Assembly: GCA_046761005.1 (NCBI GenBank)
Contig: JBHIFI010000011.1
Location: forward strand, 1 to 38,569
DNA from: JAGMCJ01 sp046761005
Lineage (GTDB): Archaea > Thermoplasmatota > Thermoplasmata > RBG-16-68-12 > JAGMCJ01
Direction: 5' to 3'
Length of the DNA stretch: 38,569 nucleotides
Shown here: piece by piece, positions 17,144-25,222 of the stretch
How positions within the stretch are numbered: position 1 is the stretch's first letter
Layout of the letters: every line of letters starts with the position of its first letter
The notes under the pieces: generated by a model
Told to the model about the DNA's origin: nothing
Databases searched by the model: none
What the model saw: the letters and a program-made list of their open reading frames with translations, nothing else
Translations under genes and position numbers: made by a program

Positions 17144-17692
17144 CTAGAACGAGACTTTCTCATAAGCCTCGAGAGCTGCAGCCGCATTCTCCTTGTGCTT
17201 GGCGGGAGCCATTCTGAGTATGCTCGACTCGATGGACTTGATGCCTACCTCGCCTGAGGCCTTGGAAAATGCACCCAGGATGGCGCTGTTCACGATGGGC
17301 GCGCTCCTGCTTCCGATCCCGTGTGCGACTGCTATCTCCGTGGCATCGACCGTAGCGATCTTGAAGGTGTCCCCGAGTTCAATCTCCTCTGGCCCCTTAT
17401 CGCTGTTTATCAGGACCATTCCTTTTTCCTTCAAGCCTTGAGTGACATCAACGACCGCTATCAATGAGGCGTCCAAAACGATGATATAGTCGGGTTCTGT
17501 GATCTCGGATCTGTCCCAAATGGGCTTGTCGTCTATTTTCGTGTAGGCCGTCACCGGAGCCCCTCTTCTTTCGACGCCAAAGAAGGGAAAAGATTGGACC
17601 TGTCTTCCTTCCAAAAAAGCGGCGGCAGCTAAGAGGTTTGATGCCACGACAGAACCCTGGCCGCCTCTGCCATGGAATCTGATTTGAATCAT
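17144..17692 (-). CDS. porG: pyruvate:ferredoxin oxidoreductase, gamma subunit
   Basis: This 182-residue gamma subunit has the signature IRFHGRGGQGSVVASNLLAAAA at the N-terminus and PVTAYTKIDDKPI; it forms the CoA-binding domain of the complex. It is the first gene of the por operon. On the minus strand a TATA box (AAATATACT, 17721-17730) is followed by a GAGGT ribosome-binding site four bases before the ATG. Confidence 0.94.
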   Translation of the reverse strand: MIQIRFHGRGGQGSVVASNLLAAAAFLEGRQVQSFPFFGVERRGAPVTAYTKIDDKPIWDRSEITEPDYIIVLDASLIAVVDVTQGLKEKGMVLINSDKGPEEIELGDTFKIATVDATEIAVAHGIGSRSAPIVNSAILGAFSKASGEVGIKSIESSILRMAPAKHKENAAAALEAYEKVSF

Positions 17693-17720
17693 CTACCTCT
17701 ATCAAAGAGTAAGGAAAGCG

Positions 17721-17730
17721 AGTATATTTC
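17721..17730 (-). promoter_or_regulatory. TATA box of the porGDAB operon
   Basis: Read on the minus strand, AAATATACT lies about 33 bases before the porG ATG. It is the only convincing promoter element upstream of the four por genes. Confidence 0.55.
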
Positions 17731-17865
17731 TTTTGCTTGCGAATCTTTGTCCTGAAGAAATTGAGAGTCGGGCGACGAATCTCGAAACTATTCTCTCTTA
17801 GTATTCTCTCTAAGGGTCAAACCCCCGAAAGGATATCCATCCAGGTTCACAATGGTAATGCGATT

Positions 17866-18054
17866 TCACGAGAGAATTCGAAGCCACATATCGAGCCCAC
17901 CGCCAAGGAGGGCCATTGCGCCGAAGACAACGAGAATCTCTCCATAGAAGTTAACCTCCGATGACCACTGATAGTCCTTCCGAGCAAGCAAGGCTGTGAG
18001 CCACAACAAGACACCGGCGGAAAGCATATAGCCGTCTTCCTGTTGACTGTCCAC
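17866..18054 (-). pseudogene. truncated copy of the small membrane protein at 27390
   Basis: This 62-codon frame has two hydrophobic segments and ends VNFYGEILVVFGAMALLGGGLDMWLRILS-like; it aligns without gaps to the last half of the 102-residue protein at 27390-27698 (shared LSAGVLL, ALL, VNF-GE-LV-FGA, GLDMWLRILS). The first membrane segment of that protein is missing and replaced by an unrelated Asp-Ser-Gln-Gln-Glu-Asp start (GTG codon). DNA similarity continues past the stop (CACGARAGAATTC). I read it as a 5'-truncated duplicate, possibly still translated. It marks the left border of the accessory island. Confidence 0.5.
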
Positions 18055-18273
18055 TCTTTCGCACCGTCTTCTTTCCTTTCTGAATGGCCTTGGCGACCTT
18101 CGTCACCCATCTGTCCTAGCTCTTGCCCGCCAGAAGAGCCTCCTCTCAAAAGGATTGAATTCAAGACATATACACGAGAGAATGCTGGACTCGCGGTTCA
18201 CGTCCATTCCTTCGAGCCACTAGTCGAGGCCGTACCCAAGAGAAAGCCCAGCGAAGTATCGAAGAGAAGGAGA

Positions 18274-18603
18274 ATGAGAGTCGATGCGGTTCCTCAAGAA
18301 GCCTTCCAAATTCCAATACTTGCGGCGCTAATAGAAATGGACGGGAAAGGTAAAGTGAAGGAAGTCCTCAAGAAAGTGAAGCGGAAGATGGGCGGCAGAC
18401 TTGGCGAGGCTGACTATAAGCAACTGGACACAGGTGGCATCAGGTGGCAAAACCGCGCAATGTGGGAGAGACTCAGAATGGTCAAGGAAGGTTTTCTGAG
18501 AGATGATTCACCACGGGGCGTATGGGAAATCAGTAAGAAAGGAAGGGATTTCTACCATTCAAAGAGGCCTAAGGAACTGGTTTTGAAGGATTTCCAGAAG
18601 TAG
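18274..18603 (+). CDS. Mrr-N-like winged-helix protein without a nuclease domain
   Basis: This protein of about 109 residues resembles the N-terminal winged-helix domain of Mrr-type restriction proteins: VPQEAFQIPILAALIEMDGKGKVKEV, a central Arg-Trp-x-Asn-Arg-x-x-Trp-x-Arg segment, then GFLRDDSPRGVWEISKKGRDF. In Mrr this domain binds DNA and is followed by a PD-(D/E)XK nuclease; here the protein stops after it, so it is a standalone DNA-binding unit or a truncated gene. I chose the ATG at 18274, where the conserved part begins. The open frame runs back to 18043, but upstream codons include a stretch antisense to the small membrane protein copy, so that extension is unlikely. A TATA-like ACATATAC lies at about 18167-18174. 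Confidence 0.62.
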   Translation: MRVDAVPQEAFQIPILAALIEMDGKGKVKEVLKKVKRKMGGRLGEADYKQLDTGGIRWQNRAMWERLRMVKEGFLRDDSPRGVWEISKKGRDFYHSKRPKELVLKDFQK

Positions 18604-18661
18604 GTTTTCGTGCAAACTGCGTCGTTGACTACGTATCTCCCATTGTCTTCGCAAAACGGCC

Positions 18662-19657
18662 CTAGTGGGGAGCGACTTCATATCCCAAGTACCTCAAGCC
18701 CGCGCTGATGTTCGAGTTTCTTATGGGGAATTCTTCGGGCCAGAAGAAGCCCGCAAGCTCCTGCACGCTCGATCTGCCAAAGTGGTTCAGGGCTTCCGTG
18801 CAGTTTGTCATTCTAGCCTCCAACGGACCAGGACCATACAATAGGTCCTTCAGGTCCACCGCCTCCCCGCCTGGTTCGACATCCAACCACCCCCGCCTGA
18901 TCCATGCGTCCTTCTCACTGGAGGTCTGCACCTTTCTCTGCATGTGCTCATCAAGCTCGTGCACGTTCCCTTCGTACTCGGTCGCGTAACCACGCGAGAA
19001 TGCGTATCCTTCGTTCAAATATTCACTGTTCCCAACGAAGTCCAGCATAAGGAAGGATTCCTTACCATCACACAGCCGTGTACCGCGCCCGCGTATCTGT
19101 TTGTATGGTGTCTCCGACATCGTGGGACAGCAGAACACTATGTTCACCACTTTGGGACAGTCGAAGCCTGTGTCCAACATCCCCACGGACACGGCAATTC
19201 GCGGGTACACCTTCTCCTTGAGCCTACGAATCGCGTCTTGCGGGTCCTCGTTGTCCGTCGTTATGGCATCTGCATACTTCCCGCCGAGCGACGGACGAAG
19301 CTGGTTGAAGCATCTCGCCAGCTCAGAGGCGTGCCTTTTCGTTATCGCATACACCAGTGTTTTGCCCTCTACCGCGACTCGCTCCACCTCTTCTGCCATC
19401 TTCATATTCCGATCGGGCACTGTAACATTGTACTCCAGCTCCTGCGGCTTGTATCTCCTTCCATTGAGGGAGACGCCTTCCTTCGTGACCCTCGTCATCG
19501 CCCGATATATCCTGTAGGGAGCGAGATAGTTCTCCTCTATTCCTCTCCTCAGCGGATAGCAGTATGTCGCGCAACCGAAGAGCTCGTACGTGCTCCTCCC
19601 TTCGCGGTCGGACCGCGTTGCGGTCAGCCCGATTCTTATTGCGCGGAAGCGCTCCAC
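18662..19657 (-). pseudogene. 5'-truncated type I restriction helicase (HsdR-like)
   Basis: This 331-codon frame encodes only the C-terminal half of an SF2 translocase of the HsdR/EcoEI type. It begins at motif III (GLTAT, where the usual Pro has become Arg), then has TYELFG and a helicase C-terminal domain with GKTLVYAITKRHASELA, VSVGMLDTGFDCP (motif V) and YKQIRGRGTRLC (motif VI). The nuclease domain, Walker A and DEAD-like Walker B are absent. Upstream sequence in all three minus frames is broken by stops and gives no helicase motifs, so the protein cannot hydrolyse ATP as encoded. No hsdM or hsdS lies in the window. The GTG start given is simply the first available one. Confidence 0.72.
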
Positions 19658-19818
19658 AGCGACTCAGAACGCATTCCCCCGATTCAAGGCTACCACCTAG
19701 TTCAGAATGTCCTTGGTGTGGTTGTGCTGGGGGGACTGCCGGGCAGGTCGAGCAACCATAAGATATAAGGCTTTTCCTGCCTTCCGGTTCTCAAGCGAGG
19801 GATGGTCGGATCGATTCT

Positions 19819-20613
19819 ATGGCCTGGAATGATGTGTACAGTGAAGTGGATGCGAAGGTTGTAGAGGCGAAGGAGTGTCTGGAATCGTTCTTTGCGGAGC
19901 ATCCAGATGATGTCTTCTACATGAAGCAGTTGCAGGTGTATTTCGAAAAGGAGTTCTTCCATTGGGTGACTGCAAACGCCATTTATGAGCTTCTGAGCGA
20001 GGGCAAATTGGGAACCGTTGACGAGCCTTTATTGGATTCTACTCACCTCAAGTTCGTATTCAACAGGAAGCACAGATACTTCAAGCGGCAGGTGAAGATG
20101 AAGGCGGCGGTTGTCAGGAAGTATTCAGATTACTATGTTGCCCGAGCATGTGGTCAGCGTGCCGAGAATCTGTTCTTGATCGGCATCGGGAAGAGGGGAT
20201 TCTTGTTGAGGGGTCAGCATGTCAACAGTCATCAGGGAAGGGAATGGCAAGAGACCAAGCACAATTTGGATTTCATATTGGAGAGAGATGGGGTTTCATA
20301 TGGTTGTGAGGTGAAGAACACTTTCAGCTATATCAACAAGAAAGAGCTGGAAGTGAAGCTTCAAATGTGCAAACATCTGCGTTTGAGACCCCTATTCATA
20401 ATGAGACACTCACCGAAGACCTACAACTGGGAGATTCGGAAGAGAAAGGGCATTTTTCTGATATTCGAAACTCGGATATATCCGCTGGGGTTGGAGAACC
20501 TCGTTCAGGAGATCAGAGATGTCCTACGTCTACCTGTGGACTGTCCTAGGTACATACCTGAGGGGATTATCGACAGATTTGAGAATGTGCACAACGCGTC
20601 GCTGAGGAAGTGA
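19819..20613 (+). CDS. putative PD-(D/E)XK nuclease
   Basis: This 264-residue protein is not a named family I recognise. The N-terminal 100 residues look like a winged helix (YMKQLQVYFEKEF, ANAIYELLSEGKLG). The middle contains a plausible PD-(D/E)XK core: Glu116 in a helix (QRAENLF), Asp151 (NLDFILERDG) and Glu164-x-Lys166 (GCEVKN) followed by a helix KKELEVKLQMCKHL and strand RPLFIMR. This order (E, D, ExK, helix, strand) is that of restriction-type and Holliday-junction nucleases. It is transcribed away from the truncated HsdR-like gene; a TATA-like GATATAAG lies near 19762-19770. Role in restriction or repair is inferred from fold and neighbours. Confidence 0.6.
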   Translation: MAWNDVYSEVDAKVVEAKECLESFFAEHPDDVFYMKQLQVYFEKEFFHWVTANAIYELLSEGKLGTVDEPLLDSTHLKFVFNRKHRYFKRQVKMKAAVVRKYSDYYVARACGQRAENLFLIGIGKRGFLLRGQHVNSHQGREWQETKHNLDFILERDGVSYGCEVKNTFSYINKKELEVKLQMCKHLRLRPLFIMRHSPKTYNWEIRKRKGIFLIFETRIYPLGLENLVQEIRDVLRLPVDCPRYIPEGIIDRFENVHNASLRK

Positions 20614-21008
20614 GAATCGTGTGATTTCTGAATGGAATTCACAGACATTGAGTTTTTGTGTGGTGTACTGGCTAGTTAGTTGGGTGTGTGCGTCTATGAA
20701 TACAATAACGTCTAGTTGGGTTGTGTTGGGCGTGTGGTGGCATTTCATGGACTGTGTTGTAGTTGCAGGGGGATGGAGTCTTGAAGGAGAGAAAAGATGG
20801 AGGGAGTTTCCTTCAGTTTTGGGCTTTATTAGTCTCGAGCCAGTCTCTGAGGTTTCGGTTCCCGTGAGCCCAAACCTTGGCCATTCAATCGGCGGGGTAT
20901 TACCCCAAAAAAGAAAAGGTGGGCGGCACTGCCGCTCTTCAGGCTCCACCAGCTCCAAGGGGCCCACCTGAAGCCGATCTCACCAGTCGTCCAGCGCGCC
21001 AATCGAGA
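20614..21008. other. non-coding spacer with terminator-like hairpins
   Basis: No convincing gene is seen. Positions 20620-20870 are GT-rich on the plus strand; the open frames there have no family-like sequence. The last 120 bases hold two hairpins described separately, between the convergent nuclease gene and the gene at 21009. Confidence 0.4.
20894..20968 (-). terminator. hairpin plus T-tract downstream of the 21009 gene
   Basis: On the minus strand, GGTGGGC (20962-20968) pairs with GCCCACC (20918-20924), enclosing a second perfect hairpin GCGGCA-G-TGCCGC, and is followed directly by TTTTCTTTTTT (20907-20917). A further palindrome GGGGTATTACCCC lies at 20894-20906. This fits a terminator for the leftward gene, although intrinsic hairpins are less important in Archaea than the T-tract itself. 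Confidence 0.5.
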
Positions 21009-21524
21009 CTACGACTCGATCTCGCCCACCGTCATGTTCCCAGGAAGGTCCGTCGCGGTCACGCGCACGACATATCTCTCATGTCCGTTCTCTTCCTGCG
21101 TCCGGTAGATCCAGAGCAGCTTGTTGATTTCGTCCTGAGACGCATCCCCCTGCTCAAGGATCTCGCCGTCAGCGATTATGGCGACTTCCACGCCTGTAAC
21201 GAGGACATCATCAAGCCCCTTCACGCGGATCTCCTCGCCAGGCATGCCCGAGTATTCGCTGATATCGACTTCGAGGAGCGTCGGGACGGTCAGGTAGTCC
21301 TTCAGTGCGGTGTTGTAGGCAGACATCTTACCACCGGCCTCTTCCTCGTAGAGCTCCCGCTTCTCTGGGATCTCGAGCATGGCCTTGGCGTAGAAGACGC
21401 CCTCGCGGAACCTGCCATAACGGTCAATCTGCATGTCGGTGAGCTTCCTGTCCTCAAGCAGCTTAAGCGCGCTCCCTGTATTGCGCCCTTCCTTCAACTT
21501 TTCGGCGATGATTTTGCTATCCAA
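21009..21524 (-). CDS. conserved protein of unknown function, longest of four related copies
   Basis: This protein of about 171 residues has an N-terminal helical part with the strongly conserved segment RFREGVFYAKAMLEIPEKRELYEEEAGG, then MSAYNTALKDYLT, and a C-terminal Ig-like beta domain ending VVRVTATDLPGN. I have a memory of such proteins being widespread in Methanosarcina-like genomes, without known function. Parts recur at 22732-23001, 24919-24972 and 32304-32340. The start is unclear: TTG at 21524 is the first usable codon, but the frame stays open further upstream (TREIRKSVRTRIILDSK) and the N-terminus differs from the MVGKQF type seen in two other copies. A strong terminator-like hairpin follows. 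Confidence 0.6.
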   Translation of the reverse strand: MDSKIIAEKLKEGRNTGSALKLLEDRKLTDMQIDRYGRFREGVFYAKAMLEIPEKRELYEEEAGGKMSAYNTALKDYLTVPTLLEVDISEYSGMPGEEIRVKGLDDVLVTGVEVAIIADGEILEQGDASQDEINKLLWIYRTQEENGHERYVVRVTATDLPGNMTVGEIES

Positions 21525-21665
21525 GATTATACGCGTTCGTACGGACTTCCGAATCTCTCTAGTGGGTGACGGATTTCTCTGCGGGAACGCGCTAATTCAT
21601 CTTTTGTTTGAAAGCGTTAATTTTCAAGCTTGAGCGGGAAGAGCAAAGCGGCTTGATGATAGTAC

Positions 21666-22055
21666 CTACGGCCTGACATGTCTCTTCACCCATTTTGTGA
21701 ACGCAGCCGCATATCTCACCAGCTTCCTAGCGTCCTTTTCGGAGATTGGTTTTCCTAGATAACCCGCTGTTGATCGCATATCCAATGATTTCTTCAGCTT
21801 ATCTCTTTGAGCGTCATCCTTGATTACCTTGATCACATCGATATGAAGTCTTATCGCTTCCCTATGGTTTGCGGATGCCCGCCTCTCCAAGAAATAGATT
21901 GTAAGGGCATCGTTTGCATTTATCGTGGACTGGATGGCATTGAAACCCGCGACATTGAATCTCTCTAGCTGTAAATTGTCTTGCGCTGAACTTAGGAACT
22001 CCTCTGCCTGCCTGAGGTAGCCAAAAGCGTCTGACCTTCTCACTTTCCTAACCAT
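21666..22055 (-). CDS. HEPN-domain protein, partner of the adjacent nucleotidyltransferase
   Basis: This 129-residue all-helical protein has a HEPN pattern: DAFGYLRQAEEFLSSAQDNLQLERFNVAGFNAIQSTINANDALTIYFL, then a basic ANHREAIRLHIDVIK. HEPN proteins paired with minimal nucleotidyltransferases act as ribonuclease toxins or as substrates of nucleotidyl transfer in toxin-antitoxin modules. An Arg-x5-His is present (REAIRLH), but I cannot be sure it is the catalytic RX4-6H. The ATG overlaps the end of the upstream nucleotidyltransferase gene by 16 bases. Its first 16 codons are part of the perfect 198-bp repeat found again at 24721. Confidence 0.75.
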   Translation of the reverse strand: MVRKVRRSDAFGYLRQAEEFLSSAQDNLQLERFNVAGFNAIQSTINANDALTIYFLERRASANHREAIRLHIDVIKVIKDDAQRDKLKKSLDMRSTAGYLGKPISEKDARKLVRYAAAFTKWVKRHVRP

Positions 22056-22206
22056 TTTGCATCGCCATAGAGTACTTTCCCTTCATCAAGGATACCCATC
22101 ATGAATGGATCTGATTTCTTCAGTCTGTCTCTGACCTCTGTAATAGAAAGAAAAGTAGGCACGATCTCGACATCGTACTTGTCTAGGAGAGCGCGCATGT
22201 TCTCGA
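22009..22206. repeat. 198-bp perfect direct repeat, copy 1
   Basis: This segment, which spans the end of the nucleotidyltransferase gene and the start of the HEPN gene, is base-for-base identical to 24721-24918. The flanking bases differ immediately at both ends. Confidence 0.95.
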
Positions 22207-22627
22207 TAACATCGTCCTCGGGTTTACTCCTTGAATATATGAGAAGTATGTCGATATCGCTTTTTTCGCCAAAATCCCCACGAGCGACGGATCCGAACAG
22301 AATGACATTCTTTATATGGATCTTTTTCAAACCATCAGAGAACTCTTTTGCAATCGTGATGAAACTGTTCTTTTCCTCTAACATGAGTTCCTTAATTTTC
22401 TCATAGAGAACATGCCTCGTGTTTACCCTATAGAGTTTCGACTTTCCTATTTTTCTAACAAGCACTATTCTGGACTCTACTAGGCTCTTGAGTGAGGGAT
22501 GAACAGTGCCGAATGATTTCTCGGTGGCCTTGACCAGATCCTCGAGGCAGTATTCCCTGTCCTCCGATTCGAACATCTTTCTTAGTATCTTGACCTTGGA
22601 CTTGGCACCAATTATCTTCTCCAACAT
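22040..22627 (-). CDS. winged-helix/minimal nucleotidyltransferase, antitoxin-like
   Basis: This 195-residue protein has an N-terminal winged helix (about residues 8-70, with EKSFGTVHPSLKSLVESRIV as recognition helix) and a Pol-beta-type nucleotidyltransferase domain with LFGSVARGDFGEKSDIDILL at about 111-128; Asp124 and Asp126 are the metal ligands. In HEPN/MNT modules the MNT neutralises the HEPN toxin by nucleotidyl transfer; the winged helix suggests that it also represses its own promoter. It is the first gene of the pair, overlapping the HEPN gene. The direct repeat ATCGAT-TT-ATCGAT at 22663-22676 lies about 36 bases upstream in an AT-rich region and could be TATA box and operator. Confidence 0.85.
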   Translation of the reverse strand: MLEKIIGAKSKVKILRKMFESEDREYCLEDLVKATEKSFGTVHPSLKSLVESRIVLVRKIGKSKLYRVNTRHVLYEKIKELMLEEKNSFITIAKEFSDGLKKIHIKNVILFGSVARGDFGEKSDIDILLIYSRSKPEDDVIENMRALLDKYDVEIVPTFLSITEVRDRLKKSDPFMMGILDEGKVLYGDAKWLGK

Positions 22628-22662
22628 CCTGTATACGCATGGATTGGGTGGTATTTGACTTT

Positions 22663-22676
22663 ATCGATTTATCGAT
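22663..22676 (-). promoter_or_regulatory. ATCGAT repeat upstream of the HEPN/MNT pair
   Basis: ATCGATTTATCGAT is a repeated palindromic hexamer in the position expected for the TATA box and a regulator site of the nucleotidyltransferase gene. Binding by its winged helix is only an inference. Confidence 0.35.
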
Positions 22677-22731
22677 GCGAGAATCGAAAATCAGATAGAC
22701 GCCATAGTACTTTCTGCGGTCTATCCCTAGC

Positions 22732-23001
22732 TCAGGCTCCTATCGTCGTGGCAGGATTTCCCTCGTGAGCGGTGCACCGCCGGTGAACGGCGTTTTGCTC
22801 GTTCCCCACCGCTTCGGCCTCGTAGAGCTCCCGCTTCTCGGGAACTTCGAGCATGGCCTTGGCGTAGAACACGCCCTCGCGGAACCTGTTCTGTTGGGCA
22901 GTCTGCCCCTCCGAGAACTCCCTGTCCTCGGTGAACACGCGACGTGCTGTGATGACGTAGGTTTCCCTGTACTTCCTCGCGACGAACTGCTTTCCGACCA
23001 T
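22732..23001 (-). pseudogene. truncated copy of the 21009 family (N-terminal half)
   Basis: From the ATG at 23001 the frame reads MVGKQFVARKYRETYVITARRV, then NRFREGVFYAKAMLEVPEKRELYEAEA, which matches the gene at 21009 almost residue for residue. After that it diverges and ends in about 20 unrelated residues. The MSAYN segment and the beta domain are missing. The breakpoint is near small palindromes (CGGTGCACCG and GCCGTTCACCGGC). I regard it as a recombination remnant. It lies just downstream of the DUF4143 ATPase gene on the same strand. Confidence 0.6.
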
Positions 23002-23084
23002 TCCGGAGCTTCTCACGAGGTTCACCGGAGCAAGGCAAGCCAAACCATTGCCAAGGAGTAAGGCTCCCCCGTGTCTAGAATAGG

Positions 23085-24569
23085 TCACAGACAGCATTCT
23101 GACTTCCGCAGGAGGCTCAGGAAAATCGCCAACGGTATCTGGGTTTCTTCACGACTGAAGTCGATGGAATCTCGAGTTAGGACGATTCTCTCTCTCAACT
23201 GCGAGACATTTGGAAAGGTGCCCTTTCGTTCCCGCACCCCGTATTTGACCTCGATGCCCGTGAACTCGCCTTTTTCTTGTCTGTACACGAAATCTACTTC
23301 CGACCTCGGGTTATAGAAGAAGTAGAGAATGGTCATCGGTTCCGCCATATAGGGCTTGACTCTGGTTTGGGTGAGGTGGCTCGCGACGACGCCCTCAACC
23401 AAGGATGACAGGGATGTCGAGTCATCCAAGACCTCCCTGGAAAGCGAAAAGCCTTCCTGCCCCTTGATGAGGGCATTGACACTATGATAGAAGAAGGGAT
23501 CCGCGAAGTAGACCTTCTTGTCCGCTTTGTATCGCGCCGTCCGACGCTGGAAGTCTACTGCATAGACGGTCTGTGTCAGCAGTGAGTCGTCCATCGAGGT
23601 GAGGTACTTTATGACGGTCGGATGTGTCGCATCAACATCACCACTGAGCGTCCTGTAGCCAAACCTCGTTCCATGTCGGCTGACTATCCCCTCAAGAATC
23701 TGTCTGGCAAGTGCTTCTTCTCTCCCCCGCTTGCTAAAGTCGCCCAGCACAGCCTTGGTTAGAGTTGCATATGCTTCCTCGTCAATCGATTTGAGTTGAT
23801 TGTTGAAGTGCCTGTTTATCGCTTGAGGAAACCCTCCAGTAAGGAGGTATGTACGGAAAAGATAGTCTAGATCTGGTCCATGAGGCACGATTCTTTCGAT
23901 ATTCTCTCTTTGCTCTCGGATGTTCTCATCCAATGACAAGGTGTTTTCTTTCAGCCGTTCTCGTGCCCGGTCGAGAGAGCGCCTGAGCTGGATTTGAAGG
24001 TGAGAAGAAATCTGAGGGCTAGCTTGGAGCAGGAACTCTCTGAAGGTGAGGGGAAGGAGAAGATATTGATTTCCTTCGAGGCCTCTTCCAGGAAGCTGCT
24101 CAGCCTCCCTTTTCAGATGTGCAGCCCCCGAACCCGTTAGGACAAGCGTTGCTCTCTTGAGAAGGCCCACATCAACCTGAGCTTTAACTTCGCGGCTCCA
24201 ATCCTGGAGATACGTGATTTCGTCAAGGAAAATGAAGAGGTTCTCCGAAGCCCGGTTCCTGTTCAAGTGGTACTCAATGACATTTCTCAGTTCTCGTCTC
24301 GAGCGCACATAGTCGCAAGGATAATAGAGAATGGATTCTGGGTCTACATTTTCATGGACAAGGTTCGATATCTGCTCCTTTATGAGCGTGGTTTTTCCGA
24401 CTTGTCTGGGTCCTCTGAGGAGATAGATGTTGCCAGTCTCCAGAGGCAGTTCTCTTCTTTTGAAATGGATTGGCCACTTGTTGAGTTCGGAAAGGTGCTT
24501 GTCGAAGTCCCCGAAAGAATCGTATTTCCACCAGGGGTTTTGGTTGATAATACTCTCTATCTGAACCAT
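23085..24569 (-). CDS. AAA ATPase, AAA_14/DUF4143 type
   Basis: This 494-residue protein has an N-terminal P-loop ATPase with Walker A GPRQVGKTT (residues 53-61), Walker B LFIFLDE (Asp117-Glu118) and a sensor strand LVLTGSGA. The C-terminal half is the DUF4143-type domain, ending with a PD-(D/E)XK-like EVDFVYRQEKGEFTGIEVKYG segment (Asp, then Glu-x-Lys). Such ATPases are frequent in archaeal and bacterial accessory regions; their role is unsettled. The ATG lies three bases after an array of three palindromes, leaving no room for a ribosome-binding site, so the message is probably leaderless or nearly so. It sits between two copies of a 198-bp repeat. Confidence 0.9.
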   Translation of the reverse strand: MVQIESIINQNPWWKYDSFGDFDKHLSELNKWPIHFKRRELPLETGNIYLLRGPRQVGKTTLIKEQISNLVHENVDPESILYYPCDYVRSRRELRNVIEYHLNRNRASENLFIFLDEITYLQDWSREVKAQVDVGLLKRATLVLTGSGAAHLKREAEQLPGRGLEGNQYLLLPLTFREFLLQASPQISSHLQIQLRRSLDRARERLKENTLSLDENIREQRENIERIVPHGPDLDYLFRTYLLTGGFPQAINRHFNNQLKSIDEEAYATLTKAVLGDFSKRGREEALARQILEGIVSRHGTRFGYRTLSGDVDATHPTVIKYLTSMDDSLLTQTVYAVDFQRRTARYKADKKVYFADPFFYHSVNALIKGQEGFSLSREVLDDSTSLSSLVEGVVASHLTQTRVKPYMAEPMTILYFFYNPRSEVDFVYRQEKGEFTGIEVKYGVRERKGTFPNVSQLRERIVLTRDSIDFSREETQIPLAIFLSLLRKSECCL

Positions 24570-24571
24570 GT

Positions 24572-24655
24572 TTGGTAAATAGAGTTACCAAGATATCAAT
24601 CTTTTGGTAAGTGGACTTTCCAGGCGTGTCATCGCTTGGTAAATACGCTTTCCAA
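24572..24655. repeat. three 20-bp palindromes at exact 32-bp spacing, upstream of the ATPase
   Basis: Units at 24572-24591, 24604-24623 and 24636-24655 share TTGGTAA-N6-TTWCCAR, an imperfect inverted repeat. The spacers are 12 bp each, so the period is 32 bp (about three helical turns). The first unit ends three bases from the ATPase start codon. This looks like a cooperative operator or an iteron-like recognition array. Confidence 0.85.
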
Positions 24656-24720
24656 ACGTGGCAATCGTTTCCCGCCTTGGCATCAACGTGACCGCGAAGA
24701 CGCCGAGGAGCATGAGCATT

Positions 24721-24918
24721 TGCCTGAGGTAGCCAAAAGCGTCTGACCTTCTCACTTTCCTAACCATTTTGCATCGCCATAGAGTACTTTCCCTTCATCA
24801 AGGATACCCATCATGAATGGATCTGATTTCTTCAGTCTGTCTCTGACCTCTGTAATAGAAAGAAAAGTAGGCACGATCTCGACATCGTACTTGTCTAGGA
24901 GAGCGCGCATGTTCTCGA
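24721..24918. repeat. 198-bp perfect direct repeat, copy 2
   Basis: It is identical to 22009-22206 and carries the last 56 codons of the nucleotidyltransferase gene and the first 16 codons of the HEPN gene, here as non-functional fragments. The left end is joined to unrelated sequence near the palindrome array; the right end is joined to a fragment of the 21009 family. Confidence 0.95.
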
Positions 24919-24972
24919 AGCGATGACATATGTGTCTTTCCACATCCTTGCGACGAACTGCTTTCCTACCAT
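24919..24972 (-). pseudogene. short fragment of the 21009 family
   Basis: Read on the minus strand this gives MVGKQFVARMWKDTYVIASR, matching the start of the copy at 22732-23001 (shared GCGACGAACTGCTTTCC and ACCATTCCGGAGCTTC at DNA level). It is cut off exactly where the 198-bp repeat begins, so the junction is a recombination scar. Confidence 0.55.
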
Positions 24973-25222
24973 TCCGGAGCTTCCGTGGTACGTCAGGTTC
25001 GAATTCGCTCTGATGCGATCACCTCCAATGGGCCCCTTCCTCGGTCTAGCGTTTCCGTTCATTCTCCGTATTTTCGCCGCTCTCTCTCCGTATATGTGTT
25101 CGAGGCTGTCGATTCTCTTGAGTACGGGGAAGAGCCTAGTCCCCTTCACCCGAGGTAATGGGTTGGCCTCTCGCTCTGTGCTATCGCTTTTGTTGTCGTG
25201 GGCCTGTGCTATCGGGGGGGAA
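24973..25222. other. spacer without recognisable gene
   Basis: Open frames exist on both strands, but none has a family-like sequence. Similarity to the 21009-family copies continues for a few bases before 24985 (CCGGAGCTTC) and then stops. Confidence 0.3.

Noticed and set aside
18043..18273. N-terminal extension of the Mrr-N-like protein back to 18043
   Set aside because: The first part overlaps, on the opposite strand, sequence next to the small membrane protein copy, and its composition (Pro/Ser-rich) is unlike the conserved domain.
20621..20971. Open frame of 116 codons on the plus strand
   Set aside because: Trp/Val-rich translation without family character; its end lies within the terminator hairpins of the opposite gene.
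24572..24655. CRISPR array
   Set aside because: Only three units, each an imperfect palindrome, with 12-bp spacers that are partly similar to each other; no cas genes in the window.
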